A stretch of 5,403 nucleotides of DNA, taken from contig CANQRJ010000092.1 of assembly GCA_947626215.1 (NCBI GenBank), positions 1 to 5,403 on the forward strand, written 5' to 3'. The stretch comes from an uncultured Bacilli bacterium (lineage in GTDB: Bacteria > Bacillota_I > Bacilli_A > RF39 > UBA660). Position numbers and translations under genes: made by a program. This document shows positions 5,343-5,403 of the stretch, piece after piece. Below the pieces are notes generated by a model. That model was not told where the DNA came from. It saw only the letters and a list, made by a program, of their open reading frames with translations, and did no database searches. Each line of letters begins with the position of its first letter. Position 1 is the stretch's first letter.

Positions 5343-5397
5343 GTTTTAATGAAGTTTTGCCTTCATTATGGGTAATGTTGGCATTACGAATTAAAAC
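5343..5397 (+). promoter_or_regulatory. Three-stem foldable leader with tiny overlapping frames
   Basis: Two perfect hairpins are enclosed by an outer stem. TAATGAAG (5347-5354) pairs with CTTCATTA (5361-5368), GTAATG (5372-5377) pairs with CATTAC (5382-5387), and GTTTT (5343-5347) pairs with AAAAC (5393-5397); base 5347 can join only one stem. Several tiny frames run through it. A TTG at 5330 follows GAGGTG and ends in TAA overlapping the ATG at 5349. That eight-codon frame ends in TAA overlapping the ATG at 5375, which stays open to the window edge. This fits an attenuator or translationally coupled leader, but the downstream gene is out of view and chance is possible. Confidence 0.35.
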
Positions 5398-5403
5398 GAA
5401 AAT

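Noticed and set aside
1..5403. TGA read as tryptophan (Mycoplasma code), prompted by the A/T-richness and by a frame at 5293 that would extend through a TGA
   Set aside because: The Trp codons checked in the protease and its partner are TGG, whereas a genome with that code at this base composition would use mainly TGA.
1..5403. tRNA, rRNA, CRISPR array or insertion sequence
   Set aside because: I saw no cloverleaf, no rRNA-like conserved stretch, no regularly spaced long repeats, and no transposase or terminal inverted repeats.

Overview
The window looks like chromosomal DNA from a very AT-rich, low-GC Gram-positive bacterium (Bacillota, or a wall-less relative that keeps the standard code). 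Visible signs are strong AGGAGG-type ribosome binding sites, sigma-A-like promoters (TTGACA/TATAAT), a lipobox lipoprotein and short T-rich terminators. All Trp codons I checked in the recognisable proteins are TGG, and every gene ends in TAA or TAG. This argues against the TGA=Trp code of Mycoplasma, but it does not fix the genus.

Layout, left to right. Positions 14-93 hold a good promoter firing leftward off the edge, whose transcript would begin with two stem-loops. At 145-1389 (minus) is a single-pass membrane protein with a large outside domain. A 430-base gap with no convincing gene follows. At 1833-2084 (minus) is an XRE-type helix-turn-helix regulator, divergent from a lipoprotein at 2175-2621 (plus), and their promoters appear to overlap. 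Two terminator hairpins separate the lipoprotein from a converging two-gene minus-strand operon. That operon is a chymotrypsin-fold (S1, V8-like) serine protease at 3081-3905, followed one base later by a 120-residue protein I do not recognise at 2717-3079. Neither has a visible signal peptide, and the pair is less AT-rich than its surroundings, so it may be an acquired cassette. Upstream lies a degraded gene remnant (4079-4297, minus), then a promoter and a 233-residue orphan protein (4427-5128, plus). The right end carries a promoter, tiny overlapping reading frames and a foldable three-stem region, probably the leader of a gene beyond the window.

The best candidate for an undescribed system is the protease plus 120-residue partner. 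The sequence shows co-transcription, near-zero spacing, a complete catalytic triad, no export signals and different base composition. That the small protein is the protease's substrate, inhibitor or co-effector is inference only. Three start codons were moved, because the longest frame puts a TTG or GTG almost on top of the Shine-Dalgarno sequence.
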